This document shows, in pieces, positions 17,131-25,555 of a stretch of DNA of 34,830 bases. The stretch is from NCBI GenBank assembly GCA_012269985.1, contig JAAXJF010000071.1, positions 1-34,830 on the forward strand, given 5' to 3'. Position 1 is the stretch's first letter, and each line of letters begins with the position of its first letter. The position numbers and the translations under genes were made by a program. The DNA is from Acidimicrobiaceae bacterium (GTDB lineage: Bacteria; Actinomycetota; Acidimicrobiia; Acidimicrobiales; Ilumatobacteraceae). Below the pieces are notes generated by a model. That model did not search any database, was not told the origin of the DNA, and was given only the letters and a program-made list of their open reading frames with translations.

Positions 17131-18086
17131 GTCGACGTACCCGCCGTCACAGCGCTGAGGCAACTGCCGTGGACCGGCAGGTGACCGTCGGATCGCTCAC
17201 CCTGTCGAGCCCGGTGATGACAGCATCGGGTACGGCTGGTTACGGCAGCGAACTCTCCTCGTATGTCGACTTGTCGCAGGTCGGAGCCGTGGTGACGAAG
17301 TCGATTGCACCGTATGAATGGGCAGGTAATCCGGCGCCACGACTCCATACCGTTCAGGCCGGAATGATTAACGCGGTCGGACTTCAAGGCCCAGGAGTTG
17401 AGTATTGGCTACAGAATGAACTTCCAAAGTTGCTGGCGACCGGTGCGTCGGTGGTGTGCTCAATTTGGGGTCAAAGTGTCGACGACTATGCGTCAGCCGC
17501 ACAGATGCTTGCAGCAGCTCCTCCGGAGGTCATCGCAGTTGAAGTCAATCTCTCATGCCCCAACCTTGAAGGCCGAGGCTCAATGTTTGCCCACGATGCC
17601 GAACTCAGCGCCGAGGTCATTAAGGCGACCGAAGTCTGCAATCGGCCACGTTGGGCGAAATTGAGTCCAAACACAGATCGTCTTGTCGAGATTTCAGAAG
17701 CGGTCTCGACCGAAGGTGCCGAGGCGGTCACACTTGTGAACACTCTGCTTGGTCTCGTCTTTGATCCCGATACGGCTCGGCCAGTACTCGGCAACGGGGG
17801 AGGGGGAGTCTCAGGTCCGGCGATTCACCCGATCGCAGTGAGGGCGGTAGCCGACGTGAGAGCTGCCCTGCCTGACCTACCAATTGTCGGAGTCGGTGGG
17901 GTGGTGAACGGTTGGGGTGCAGCCGAGCTCATGCTCGCGGGTGCTCAAGCGGTGCAGGTAGGCACCGCAACATTCGCGAATCCTGCTGCGATCATCGACA
18001 TTCAAGATCAACTACTTGCCTATGCGTCGTCTCGGGGGCTGCATTCGGTCTCTGAAATCACATCAGCCGGCATCGCACCTCTCTGA
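17127..18086 (+). CDS. pyrD: Dihydroorotate dehydrogenase, class 1B-like catalytic subunit
   Basis: The 319-residue FMN protein oxidises dihydroorotate to orotate. Class 1 features are present: [13 protein letters not shown] (30-42), Lys58 in VVTKSI, GNPAPRL (67-73), NAVGLQGPG (82-90), and NLSCPN with the catalytic base Cys144 that separates class 1 from the quinone-linked class 2 (Ser). The ASGT(F/A)GYG and GNPxPR signatures point to class 1B, whose NAD+-linked form needs the PyrK iron-sulfur flavoprotein. No pyrK, pyrF or pyrE is adjacent. The start is GTG overlapping the carB stop. It is the last gene of the operon. Confidence 0.94.
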   Translation: MSRRTRRHSAEATAVDRQVTVGSLTLSSPVMTASGTAGYGSELSSYVDLSQVGAVVTKSIAPYEWAGNPAPRLHTVQAGMINAVGLQGPGVEYWLQNELPKLLATGASVVCSIWGQSVDDYASAAQMLAAAPPEVIAVEVNLSCPNLEGRGSMFAHDAELSAEVIKATEVCNRPRWAKLSPNTDRLVEISEAVSTEGAEAVTLVNTLLGLVFDPDTARPVLGNGGGGVSGPAIHPIAVRAVADVRAALPDLPIVGVGGVVNGWGAAELMLAGAQAVQVGTATFANPAAIIDIQDQLLAYASSRGLHSVSEITSAGIAPL

Positions 18087-18119
18087 TCACTGAGTCGTCG
18101 CCATTGCGGTCATCGACGG

Positions 18120-18125
18120 TAAATT
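18120..18125 (+). promoter_or_regulatory. -10 box of a leaderless promoter for mihF
   Basis: TAAATT lies at 18120-18125, followed by CGAGAG (6 bases) and the ATG of mihF. This would let mihF-gmk be expressed independently of the PyrR-controlled operon that ends 33 bases upstream. The CGAGAG could alternatively act as a weak ribosome-binding site, though it lies too close to the ATG. Confidence 0.45.
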
Positions 18126-18131
18126 CGAGAG

Positions 18132-18443
18132 ATGGCTTCTCCACCGCGCCTCACCGACGAGCAGCGTTCCGCCGCTCTCGCAAAAGCCGCAGAGGTTCGC
18201 ACTGCTCGAGCGGCGATCAAGGCGCGACTCAAGAATCACTCGATGACACTTAACGACGTATTGGCGAGCGACGATCCTCTTATCGGGGGCATCCAAGAGC
18301 TCTCGGTTCGTGCGTCGCTGCCAAAAGTAGGACAAGTAAAGGCTCGCCGGCTGATGGATGACATCGGCATTGCGCACAATCGCAAGATTCAGGGTCTTGG
18401 TTCGCAACAGCGTGCAGCGTTGCTCGAGGAACTCGGTGTCTGA
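18132..18443 (+). CDS. mihF: Actinobacterial integration host factor, mIHF
   Basis: The 103-residue nucleoid-associated DNA-binding protein is of the actinobacterial mIHF/sIHF type, unrelated in fold to proteobacterial IHF. An N-terminal helix is rich in Ala, Arg and Lys (LTDEQRSAALAKAAEVRTAR). The C-terminal helix-two-turns-helix region contains SLPKVGQVKARRLMDDIGI and RKIQGLGSQQRAALLEELG, the family signature. It lies between the pyr operon and gmk, the conserved actinobacterial position of this gene. Its stop lies 8 bases inside gmk. Confidence 0.95.
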   Translation: MASPPRLTDEQRSAALAKAAEVRTARAAIKARLKNHSMTLNDVLASDDPLIGGIQELSVRASLPKVGQVKARRLMDDIGIAHNRKIQGLGSQQRAALLEELGV

Positions 18444-19002
18444 GCACCACAACCCACTCATCATTGTGGTGTCGGGCCCTGGCGGGGTTGGAAAAGGCAC
18501 GATCGTAAATCGACTCGTGGCATGTGACCCGAAACTGTGGTTGAGTCGCTCGTGGACTACTCGAGATCGGCGCGATGGCGAGTCACCGGATGCATATGTC
18601 TTCTGCTCAGCAAAGGAGTTTGAAGAACGGATCCAATCGAACGGGTTTCTCGAGTGGACCGAATTCCTTGGCAACTATTATGGCACTCCCGCACCTGACA
18701 ATTCGGCCATCGAGGGCCGAGATGTTGTGCTCGAAATCGAACTCGATGGTGCCCGACAGGTGAAACAGCAGTATCCCGAAGCGATTTTAATCTTCCTGCT
18801 CCCACCCTCACGTGAGGAACAGGAACGGCGTTTACGTGGACGTGGTGACGCAAATGACAAAATCTACGCCCGACTAAAGAAAGCTGAAGCTGAAGAGCCC
18901 GTGGGTCGGGCGATTGCTGACCATGTGCTGACAAATGATGATCTCGAACAGACGGTTGACGACATGCTCACAGTGATCGTAAACGAACGCTCACGCCGAT
19001 AA
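18436..19002 (+). CDS. gmk: Guanylate kinase
   Basis: The 188-residue enzyme phosphorylates GMP to GDP. The P-loop reads SGPGGVGKGT (13-22), a small variant of the common SGPSGVGKST. SRSWTTRDRRDGE, GNYYGTP and DVVLEIELDGARQVKQ follow as in the family. The chosen start is GTG at 18436, overlapping the mihF stop by 8 bases, with GAGGA five bases upstream. The frame is open further upstream, but that stretch lies within mihF and has no kinase similarity. Coupling to mihF is likely. Confidence 0.95.
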   Translation: MSEHHNPLIIVVSGPGGVGKGTIVNRLVACDPKLWLSRSWTTRDRRDGESPDAYVFCSAKEFEERIQSNGFLEWTEFLGNYYGTPAPDNSAIEGRDVVLEIELDGARQVKQQYPEAILIFLLPPSREEQERRLRGRGDANDKIYARLKKAEAEEPVGRAIADHVLTNDDLEQTVDDMLTVIVNERSRR

Positions 19003-19008
19003 CCCCGA

Positions 19009-19014
19009 TACACT
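19009..19014 (+). promoter_or_regulatory. -10 box of a leaderless promoter for rpoZ
   Basis: TACACT at 19009-19014 is followed by exactly 7 bases (CTTGAAC) and the GTG at 19022. It overlaps the space just after the gmk stop. No -35 or Shine-Dalgarno is evident. Confidence 0.5.
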
Positions 19015-19021
19015 CTTGAAC

Positions 19022-19336
19022 GTGTCACAGTCGAATGAAACCATGGTGAGTCCGCCGATTGAGGGGCTTCTCGATCGCGTTGACTCGAAGTTTGGCCTTG
19101 TTACCCTCGCGGCTCGTCGGGCGCGAGACATCAACTCATACTTCAATCAATTGGGTGGTGGTCTTGGGCATATGATTCCGCCCCAGGTCTCCTCGACTGC
19201 CCGCAAGCCGTTGAGCGTCGCATTTGAAGAAATTACGGCCGACATGATGCTTTGGGGTGAACCAGTCGAAGAGGTCGAAGAAGTCGAGCTTCCTGTCGGA
19301 GAAGGCTTCGGTGCCGACGCCGAAGCAGATGCCTGA
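19022..19336 (+). CDS. rpoZ: DNA-directed RNA polymerase, omega subunit
   Basis: The 104-residue protein helps fold and assemble the beta' subunit. Family features: PPIEGLLDRVDSKFGLVTLAARRARDIN near the N-terminus, an actinobacterial middle segment (YFNQLGGGLGHMIPPQV), then KPLSVAFEEITADMM and an acidic tail rich in Glu and Val. I chose GTG at 19022 from the leaderless promoter; TTG 19016 and ATG 19043 are in-frame alternatives. Its position between gmk and coaBC is the common bacterial order. Confidence 0.93.
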   Translation: MSQSNETMVSPPIEGLLDRVDSKFGLVTLAARRARDINSYFNQLGGGLGHMIPPQVSSTARKPLSVAFEEITADMMLWGEPVEEVEEVELPVGEGFGADAEADA

Positions 19337-19346
19337 GTGAGACGCC

Positions 19347-20570
19347 GTGCTCGAGGGCAAGCGAATCGTTCTCGGTGTAAGTGGTGGCATTGCTGCCTAC
19401 AAAGCCATTGAGGTATGCCGTCGGCTCGTTGACGCTGGAGCCCACGTTTCGCCGGTGATGACAGCTGGAGCTCAGCATTTTGTTGGGTCAACCACCTTTA
19501 GCGCCCTTGCATCAGAACCGGTTCGAACCTCGCTATGGGAAGGTTCAGACCCAATTCCTCATACCACGCTCGGTCAAGGTGCTGACTTGGTGCTCGTAGC
19601 TCCCGCAACCGCACGAGTGCTCGCTGCGTATGCGCACGGCTTGTCGACCGACCTTCTCACAAACATCTTGATCGCAACCCGAGCCCCAGTGGTGGTGTGC
19701 CCAGCAATGCACACAGAAATGTGGGAACACCCTGCGGTAGAGGCAAATATCGAATTGTTGCGTTCTCGAGGAGTGCAGATCGTTGAGCCTGAGGCCGGAC
19801 GCCTCGCTGGTGGCGATATTGGCAAGGGCCGCCTCGCAGACCCTGCAGACATCGTGGCAGCAGCCGAACGATCTCTTGCCGATCGAGACTTGGAGGGTCT
19901 CAACGTGGTGGTGACCGCCGGTGGTACCCGTGAGCCAATTGACGCAGTTCGCGTGATTGCAAACCGGTCATCGGGCAAGCAAGGCCATGCGATCTCCGAA
20001 GAGTGTGTGCGCCGAGGTGCCAACGTCACAGTGGTTACCACGACTGAACTTTCGACATCTCCGACAGCTGACCGAATTCAAGTTGAGACCGCCGCCGAGA
20101 TGCAAACGGCACTTGACTCTGTTGCTCCATCGGCCGACATCGTCATCATGGCCGCGGCAGTGGCTGACTTTCGGCCGAAAGATTCCGTCGATAGCAAGAT
20201 CAAAAAGGCGGGCGGTGTCCCAGAGGTCATTCTTGAGCCGACACCAGATTTACTTGAAGTAATCGGACGAAACCGTCATCCTCATCAAACCATCGTTGGT
20301 TTCGCAGCCGAAACCTGTGACCTCGTCACGAATGCCCGGTCAAAACTCGAACGCAAGTGCCTCGATCTCGTTGTCGCAAACGATGTCAGCGCCGAAGGGG
20401 TGGGGTTTGCTCACGGAACAAATGCTGTCACTCTGGTTTCAGCCGACGGAGAGCGAGAGCTGACGCTGCGTTCGAAGGCGGAGATTGCCGTCGGTGTTGT
20501 CGACGAAATCGTTAGGATACGAACATCGATGCGCTCGGTAGACGCCGGTCGCGTCAACCCCACCAACTGA
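19347..20570 (+). CDS. coaBC: Bifunctional phosphopantothenoylcysteine decarboxylase / phosphopantothenate-cysteine ligase
   Basis: The 407-residue fusion carries out the cysteine ligation and decarboxylation steps of coenzyme A synthesis. The N-terminal CoaC flavoprotein (about 1-180) holds GVSGGIAAYKA (10-20), the likely catalytic His72 in PHTTLGQGADLVLVAPAT, and PAMHTEMW (119-126), the actinobacterial version of PAMNxxMW. The C-terminal CoaB domain (about 185-395) holds VVTAGGTREPIDAVR, NRSSGKQG, MAAAVADFRP and KIKKAGG. The flap cysteine common in other bacteria is not obvious (LAGGDIGKGRLAD). The start is GTG, 10 bases after rpoZ. Confidence 0.95.
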   Translation: MLEGKRIVLGVSGGIAAYKAIEVCRRLVDAGAHVSPVMTAGAQHFVGSTTFSALASEPVRTSLWEGSDPIPHTTLGQGADLVLVAPATARVLAAYAHGLSTDLLTNILIATRAPVVVCPAMHTEMWEHPAVEANIELLRSRGVQIVEPEAGRLAGGDIGKGRLADPADIVAAAERSLADRDLEGLNVVVTAGGTREPIDAVRVIANRSSGKQGHAISEECVRRGANVTVVTTTELSTSPTADRIQVETAAEMQTALDSVAPSADIVIMAAAVADFRPKDSVDSKIKKAGGVPEVILEPTPDLLEVIGRNRHPHQTIVGFAAETCDLVTNARSKLERKCLDLVVANDVSAEGVGFAHGTNAVTLVSADGERELTLRSKAEIAVGVVDEIVRIRTSMRSVDAGRVNPTN

Positions 20571-20609
20571 ATTCACAAAGCCCCTGCTCGAGGGTGATGT
20601 GAGATTCGC

Positions 20610-20658
20610 TACGGTTCTTGTTCGAGTGCAAGAATCGCTGAACCTGCAAACGGAGGAG
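20610..20658 (+). promoter_or_regulatory. Candidate metK promoter, hairpin and ribosome-binding site
   Basis: A TACGGT -10-like box lies at 20610-20615. A perfect 6-bp inverted repeat TTCTTG/CAAGAA (20615-20634, 8-base loop) overlaps it, so it could be an operator or a small leader hairpin. GGAGGAG (20652-20658) is a strong Shine-Dalgarno five bases before the metK GTG. I do not recognise a SAM riboswitch here. Confidence 0.35.
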
Positions 20659-20663
20659 TCGAC

Positions 20664-21851
20664 GTGGCCCGCTGGACATTTACATCAGAAAGCGTGACTG
20701 AGGGTCATCCCGACAAAGTGGCGGACCAAGTCAGCGACTCAATCCTTGACGCAATTCTTGAAGTCGATCCAGCAGGCCGTGTGGCATGTGAGACGATGGT
20801 GACTACCGGACTGTGTGTGGTCGCAGGAGAAATGACGACTTCGGAATACGTCGAGATCCCAAAGATTGTTCGCAAGACGATCACCGATATCGGCTACGAC
20901 GATGCAAATGCAGGCTTCGATGGCAACACCTGTGGCGTCATCGTTTCGATCGACGAACAAAGCGCCGATATCGCCCAGGGTGTCGATGCATCCGAAGAAG
21001 TGCGATCATCGGGGCCCTCCGACGACGACCTTGACCTGCAAGGCGCCGGCGATCAAGGCATGATGTTCGGCTACGCCTGTGACGAGACTCCCGAGCTCAT
21101 GCCCCTTCCGATCTGGACTGCGCATCGCATGGCGGAACGACTTGCTGAAGTTCGCCACAAAGGACAGGTTCCGTACCTGCGCCCCGATGGTAAAACACAG
21201 GTCACCTTCGAATACGAAGATGGTCGCCCGATCGGTCTTAAGAACGTCGTCATCTCCACTCAACACCAAGACGGTATTGATCGCGACACCGTCATTCGCC
21301 CTGACCTCATTGAACAAGTGATCAACCCAGTGATCCCCGAGCAATTCGCCAGCGATAATTACGACATTTTCATCAACCCGACGGGCCGGTTTGTCATCGG
21401 TGGGCCTCAGGGAGACTGCGGGCTCACGGGCCGAAAGATCATTGTCGACACGTATGGAGGCATGGGTCGCCACGGCGGCGGGGCCTTCAGCGGTAAGGAT
21501 CCATCAAAGGTTGACCGGTCTGCGGCTTATGCGGCCCGGTGGGTTGCGAAACACGTCGTCGCCTCAGGTGCAGCGAGCCGTTGCGAGCTACAGGTTGCGT
21601 ACGCAATTGGTGTCGCCCACCCAATGAGCATCCTCGTTGACACGTTCGGTTCGGAACAGGTTGATCCAGATGCGATCGTCGCTGCAGTTCGAGAGGTGTT
21701 CGACCTTCGCCCAGGAGCAATCGTGCGTGACCTTGATCTGTTGCGGCCCGGCTATCAACGAACCGCGGCGTACGGCCACTTTGGGCGTGCGGGTTTCTCT
21801 TGGGAGACGCTGTCACGACTCGATGAATTCAAATCTGCCATTGGCGTGTGA
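20664..21851 (+). CDS. metK: S-adenosylmethionine synthetase
   Basis: The 395-residue enzyme makes SAM from methionine and ATP. Its three-part fold is signalled by [23 protein letters not shown] near the N-terminus (catalytic His and Mg2+ Asp), [13 protein letters not shown] in the middle (ATP/methionine site), and [21 protein letters not shown] and [19 protein letters not shown] (potassium and phosphate site). Length is normal. GTG at 20664 is supported by the GGAGGAG ribosome-binding site. Unlike several other first genes in this window, it has a clear leader. Confidence 0.97.
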   Translation: MARWTFTSESVTEGHPDKVADQVSDSILDAILEVDPAGRVACETMVTTGLCVVAGEMTTSEYVEIPKIVRKTITDIGYDDANAGFDGNTCGVIVSIDEQSADIAQGVDASEEVRSSGPSDDDLDLQGAGDQGMMFGYACDETPELMPLPIWTAHRMAERLAEVRHKGQVPYLRPDGKTQVTFEYEDGRPIGLKNVVISTQHQDGIDRDTVIRPDLIEQVINPVIPEQFASDNYDIFINPTGRFVIGGPQGDCGLTGRKIIVDTYGGMGRHGGGAFSGKDPSKVDRSAAYAARWVAKHVVASGAASRCELQVAYAIGVAHPMSILVDTFGSEQVDPDAIVAAVREVFDLRPGAIVRDLDLLRPGYQRTAAYGHFGRAGFSWETLSRLDEFKSAIGV

Positions 21852-23588
21852 GTGACCGCTCGCCCGAACATCGCACGCGTTCTATGCGATCGTTCAGGGC
21901 CTGATCGCGCATTCGACTACCGAATACCCGACGACCTCTCGGCAAAGATCACGATCGGCTCGGTCGTCCGAATTGACCTTCACGGTCGAAAGATCGGTGG
22001 CTGGGTTAAAGAGTTTGACCCGAGTGACGCCCTGCCGGCTGACGAACTCCTTCCTCTGCGGCGCGTTTCTGGTATCGGACCCGACGAATCGGTGATCGAA
22101 CTCGCGGAATGGTCGGCTCAGCGATGGGCTGGTAGGCGATCACAGTTTTTCCGAGCGGCTTCGCCACCCCGCGTGGTGCGATCTATTGGTACTGCGACGT
22201 ATTCAACGTTGGCGCCAGAGCCTCGGTCTCCTGCGACGACCCGGTTGCTTGCGCACAACGGTGGAGTGTTGCGCCTTCCACCAACTTCTGATGTGCTGCC
22301 ATCGCTATGGAGTTGCGTCGAAAGAGGCCCAGTGCTTGTCGTCGTGCCCGGAGTTGACGACGCAACCATCTTGAAATCCCGAGTAGCGAGGGCTGGAGTG
22401 ACGACTGCGTTACTTCCGCATGAGTGGGCGCGAGCTGCGGCCGGAGTGGACGTTGTCATCGGAACTCGAACTGCCGTCTTCGCAAGACTGCCTAAATTGG
22501 GTTCGATCATGGTGATCGACGAGCATGACGAGCGCCTCCAATCGGAAGCCTCTCCAACATGGCACGCTCGTGAGGTCGCCGCAGAGCGGGCACGTCGCAA
22601 CGACATACCTTTGATCTTGGTGTCGGCCACGCCAACGCCGGAAGCGCTGCATAAACGAGTGATTGAGGCGCCATCGCGGGAGCGAGAAATCGCTGGCTGG
22701 CCAGAGATCGTGGTTGCTGATCTTTCAAATGACGACTCTGCTCCCGGTGGCAGGCTCTCATCAGCAGTGATTGAAGAACTTCGTAATCCCTCTCGTCGTG
22801 TGCTGTGCGTGGTGAACCGAAAAGGTACGTCAAAGCTGTTGGCGTGCCGATCGTGTCGCGAACTAGCGACCTGTGAGCGCTGCGACTCGGTGATGTCTCA
22901 ACCAGATGATGATCTGTTGTCGTGTGCGAAATGCGGATCTGAGAGACCACTGACGTGCCTCAATTGTCATGGTATGTCGTTCTCAAATCTTCGTCCTGGC
23001 ACCGCTCGACTCGTGAAAGAACTAGCGGCCGCAGCAGGTCGTCCTGCGCGGGTCGTCGATGCTGACACCGAGCCCGACTGGTCGAGTGGCCCAGCGGTTG
23101 AAGTGCTTGTTGGCACCGAAGCAGTGCTCCATCGCGTTACGCATGCTGACACTGTGGTCGTGCTCGATATCGATAGCGAGGTGCTGGCGCCACGGTTTCG
23201 CGCGGGGGAGCAGACATTGAGCTTGCTTACTCGGGCAGCCCGCCTTGTCGGACGAAAGGCCGACGGCGGTCGACTCGTCGTGCAGACGAGACAGATCGAT
23301 CACCCGTTACTTGCATCGATGTCTCAGGTTGCACCTGGGGACGCCACTGAAATAGAGCGTGCCCAACGAGAACAGCTAGTGCTTCCGCCGTATGGGGCAA
23401 TTGCTGTCATCGAGGGGGCGGGAGCTGCAGAGTTCGTGCAGTCGTTACCCGACTCGGTGCGAGTCGGCGGCACGGGTGATCGTCGACAGGTGCGAGCGTC
23501 TGACTCCGAGGTTCTTGGCAGGGCGCTTGCTCTAGGGCAACGTCCGGCGAAGGGCCGACTTCGGGTTGCCGTCAATCCGGGCCGTTAG
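21852..23588 (+). CDS. priA: PriA-like primosomal protein N' lacking Walker A
   Basis: The 578-residue protein is a short PriA homologue. E. coli PriA (732 residues) restarts stalled replication forks. The N-terminal DNA-binding domain begins RVLCDRSGPDRAFDYRIPDD. Eight cysteines (332, 335, 341, 344, 358, 361, 369, 372) form the two zinc sites. A DEAH-box remnant, IDEHDE (222-227), and SATPTPEAL remain. At the Walker A position (about 138-153) the sequence is GVLRLPPTSDVLPSLW, with no GxGKT. Loss of ATP binding is known in actinobacterial PriA, so this is probably a structural restart factor without helicase activity. GTG follows the metK stop directly. Its TAG overlaps the convergent methyltransferase TAA. 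Confidence 0.88.
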   Translation: MTARPNIARVLCDRSGPDRAFDYRIPDDLSAKITIGSVVRIDLHGRKIGGWVKEFDPSDALPADELLPLRRVSGIGPDESVIELAEWSAQRWAGRRSQFFRAASPPRVVRSIGTATYSTLAPEPRSPATTRLLAHNGGVLRLPPTSDVLPSLWSCVERGPVLVVVPGVDDATILKSRVARAGVTTALLPHEWARAAAGVDVVIGTRTAVFARLPKLGSIMVIDEHDERLQSEASPTWHAREVAAERARRNDIPLILVSATPTPEALHKRVIEAPSREREIAGWPEIVVADLSNDDSAPGGRLSSAVIEELRNPSRRVLCVVNRKGTSKLLACRSCRELATCERCDSVMSQPDDDLLSCAKCGSERPLTCLNCHGMSFSNLRPGTARLVKELAAAAGRPARVVDADTEPDWSSGPAVEVLVGTEAVLHRVTHADTVVVLDIDSEVLAPRFRAGEQTLSLLTRAARLVGRKADGGRLVVQTRQIDHPLLASMSQVAPGDATEIERAQREQLVLPPYGAIAVIEGAGAAEFVQSLPDSVRVGGTGDRRQVRASDSEVLGRALALGQRPAKGRLRVAVNPGR

Positions 23589-24277
23589 TCACTGCCATCA
23601 TCTTTCAGGTGTGTGACTTCGAGAAGTCGAAAACCACTGCGCGATCCCAAGCGATTGACCCGCCACCCAACGCCCTCTAGCCAACGATGCAACGAATCTG
23701 CTCCGAGATGGCGGTTGACCACGAACAGTGCAGTGCCGTTCTTGGAAAGCCTTCCTAACCAGTCGTTTAACAGCGCGTGAAGTGCGTCTTTTCCAATTCG
23801 TATCGGTGGATTTGACCAGATGAGGTCAACGGTCAATTCGCTCGGCACCTGATCGGGATGCAAGGTGGTCACCTCCAACGCAAGGCGTTTCGCGTTGGAT
23901 GTTGTTAACTCGCGCGCCCGACTGTTTGGGTCGATCGCGTACACCGTCGCCTGTGGTGATCTTTGAGCCAAAGTGAGCGCGATTGGGCCTGCACCGCAGC
24001 CGATATCGACGAAGGTGCCGTGCGGGGGTGGTGGTGGCGCCTGCTGAAGCAACAACGCAGTACCGCTATCGAGGTGCCCGTGACTGAACACGCCCGTGTC
24101 GGTTTGAAATGAAAACGCGACATCGTTGAGAACAACCTCGACTGTTCGAGGGTCTGTGGCCGCATCGGGAGCTTCGTCAAAGTAGTGAGGAGCGATGACA
24201 GGTAGCCTGCCACGTATGGCGCATGAGATTCGTACCTTTGGTGATCCGGTGTTGAAATCGGAGGCTGCCCCGATCAC
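23585..24277 (-). CDS. Class I SAM-dependent methyltransferase, RsmC-like (MTS domain)
   Basis: The protein resembles the C-terminal half of RsmC-type 16S rRNA guanine-N2 methyltransferases. Seen in order: HYFDE; TDTGVFSHGHLDSGTALLL; SAM motif I FVDIGCGAGPIAL; motif II VYAIDPNSRA; catalytic motif DLIWSNPPIRIG (the NPP motif of N-methyltransferases); and FVVNRHLGADSLHRWL. RNA methylation is likely but the target is not shown. The start is a problem: homology begins at HYFDE (about 24190), where no ATG, GTG or TTG exists. The nearest in-frame start is GTG at 24277 (230 residues), which overlaps the def coding sequence antisense; an ATG at 24376 overlaps it further. A nearby non-canonical start cannot be excluded. 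Confidence 0.75.
   Translation of the reverse strand: MIGAASDFNTGSPKVRISCAIRGRLPVIAPHYFDEAPDAATDPRTVEVVLNDVAFSFQTDTGVFSHGHLDSGTALLLQQAPPPPPHGTFVDIGCGAGPIALTLAQRSPQATVYAIDPNSRARELTTSNAKRLALEVTTLHPDQVPSELTVDLIWSNPPIRIGKDALHALLNDWLGRLSKNGTALFVVNRHLGADSLHRWLEGVGWRVNRLGSRSGFRLLEVTHLKDDGSD
24203..24208 (+). promoter_or_regulatory. -10 box of a leaderless promoter for def
   Basis: TAGCCT at 24203-24208 is followed by GCCACGT (7 bases) and the ATG at 24216. The same hexamer with the same spacing precedes hisG. A second in-frame ATG at 24195 has GAGGAG close upstream but only 2 bases from it, and it adds seven non-conserved residues. Confidence 0.5.
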
Positions 24278-24743
24278 CGATATCGATGGTCGTCTCGTCC
24301 GGTTGGTCGATGAGATGTTCGACACATTAGAGACGAGCAACGGCGGAATTGCGCTTGCCGCTCCGCAAATCGGCATTCAGAAACAAATCTTTGTCTGGGA
24401 TCTCGACGACGGCCGCGAAGTGATCTTTAACCCGGTCATCGCCGAATCAGATGGTGAGTGGGTGTACGACGAGGGGTGTCTGTCGATTCCGGGCCTCTAT
24501 GTTGAGATGATTCGACCACGCCGCGTGTTATTGCGCGGCATCGACCTCGATGGCAACGAGGTAGAGCGAGAGGCTGACGATCTCGAAGCAAGGATGTATC
24601 AGCATGAACTCGATCACCTTCATGGCGTGCTGATGTTCGACCGTATGACCCCCGAGCAGCGAAGTGAGGCGCTTGCCGAATACCGGCGGTTAAGTGCCCC
24701 TGAACCTGAACGCCGCGGGTTTCGTCGTCTGCCACTGCGGTGA
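24216..24743 (+). CDS. def: Peptide deformylase
   Basis: The 175-residue Fe2+/Zn2+ hydrolase removes the formyl group from nascent N-terminal methionine. All three motifs are intact: GGIALAAPQIG (43-53), EGCLS (86-90, metal ligand Cys88) and QHELDHLHG (129-137, ligands His130 and His134, catalytic Glu131). The start at ATG 24216 gives the typical N-terminus MAHEIRTFGDPVL and fits the leaderless promoter. It overlaps fmt by 4 bases, so the enzyme that adds the formyl group is coupled to the one that removes it. Confidence 0.96.
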   Translation: MAHEIRTFGDPVLKSEAAPITDIDGRLVRLVDEMFDTLETSNGGIALAAPQIGIQKQIFVWDLDDGREVIFNPVIAESDGEWVYDEGCLSIPGLYVEMIRPRRVLLRGIDLDGNEVEREADDLEARMYQHELDHLHGVLMFDRMTPEQRSEALAEYRRLSAPEPERRGFRRLPLR

Positions 24744-25555
24744 GGAACGCTCCACCGCTTGTCTTCCTCGGCAGTCCGCAGGTATCTGCGGATGTGCTTT
24801 CCGCTCTTGTCGCTGCCGGTCACGACATCAAGTTGGTCATCACCGGGCCAGATCGGCGCCGAGGCCGTGGTGGCGCAACGTCGCCGACACCTGTTGGTGC
24901 GCGAGCCGAAGAACTTGGTCTTCCTGTCAGCCACGTTGCCGCTGACGCAGCATCATGTGGTGCTGAGCTCGGCGTCGTCGTTGCCTACGGCGAAATCATC
25001 CGACCGTCAGTGCTGGAACTGATTCCGATGGTCAACATTCATTTCTCATTGTTGCCACGGTGGCGCGGTGCGGCGCCGGTGGAGCGAGCGATTCTCGCTG
25101 GTGATGTTGAGACTGGTGTCTGTGTGATGGAGGTCGTTCAGGCTTTAGATGCAGGGGGTGTGTACGCGTCGTCAGCGCTGCCGGTGAGTTCAGAAATTGA
25201 TGCCGCAACGCTGACAACCGAACTCGGAGTGGTCGGAACTGAACTGCTGTTGACGTGTCTCAAAGATGGCCTAGGTGACCCTGCTCCACAGGTTGGTGAG
25301 GTCACCTATGCGGCAAAGATCACCAGCGATGACCGCCATATCGACTGGACAGATCGCACTGATGAGATTCTGCGGCGCGTTCGCATTGGGGGAGCGTGGA
25401 CGACATGGCGTGGCGAGCGCTTCAGGATCATCCAGGCGACCGAATCTGACGGGCGGATTGTGCCGACCGTCGTGCAGCCGGCCGGAAAACCGCAGATGGC
25501 GTTCGATGATTGGGTGCGCGGGGCTCGGCCCGACAGCGGTGAGTGGTTCGAGTGA
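24740..25555 (+). CDS. fmt: Methionyl-tRNA formyltransferase (short form)
   Basis: The 271-residue enzyme formylates initiator Met-tRNA using 10-formyl-tetrahydrofolate. The catalytic core is present: FLGSPQVSADVL (9-20), VVAYGEIIRPSVLE (80-93), VNIHFSLLPRWRGAAPVERAI (from 98, with Asn99 and His101) and ALDAGGVY with Asp137. The C-terminal OB-like tRNA-binding domain is reduced; the protein is about 40 residues shorter than the common 310, yet still has KITSDDRHIDW and RIGGAWTTWRGERFRI. The start is GTG in a GTGA overlap with def; the stop overlaps rsmB in the same way. Confidence 0.94.
   Translation: MRNAPPLVFLGSPQVSADVLSALVAAGHDIKLVITGPDRRRGRGGATSPTPVGARAEELGLPVSHVAADAASCGAELGVVVAYGEIIRPSVLELIPMVNIHFSLLPRWRGAAPVERAILAGDVETGVCVMEVVQALDAGGVYASSALPVSSEIDAATLTTELGVVGTELLLTCLKDGLGDPAPQVGEVTYAAKITSDDRHIDWTDRTDEILRRVRIGGAWTTWRGERFRIIQATESDGRIVPTVVQPAGKPQMAFDDWVRGARPDSGEWFE

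Noticed and set aside
18087-18674. A 195-codon open frame on the minus strand opposite mihF and gmk
   Set aside because: It lies fully antisense to two well-supported genes, has no family-like motifs, and its codon pattern is the shadow of the plus-strand genes.
19515-19540. tRNA T-loop-like GGTTCGAACC
   Set aside because: It lies inside coaBC in a conserved frame, and no acceptor stem or anticodon arm can be built around it.
20581-20663. SAM riboswitch upstream of metK
   Set aside because: The region is too short and lacks the recognisable core of any SAM class; only a small inverted repeat is present.
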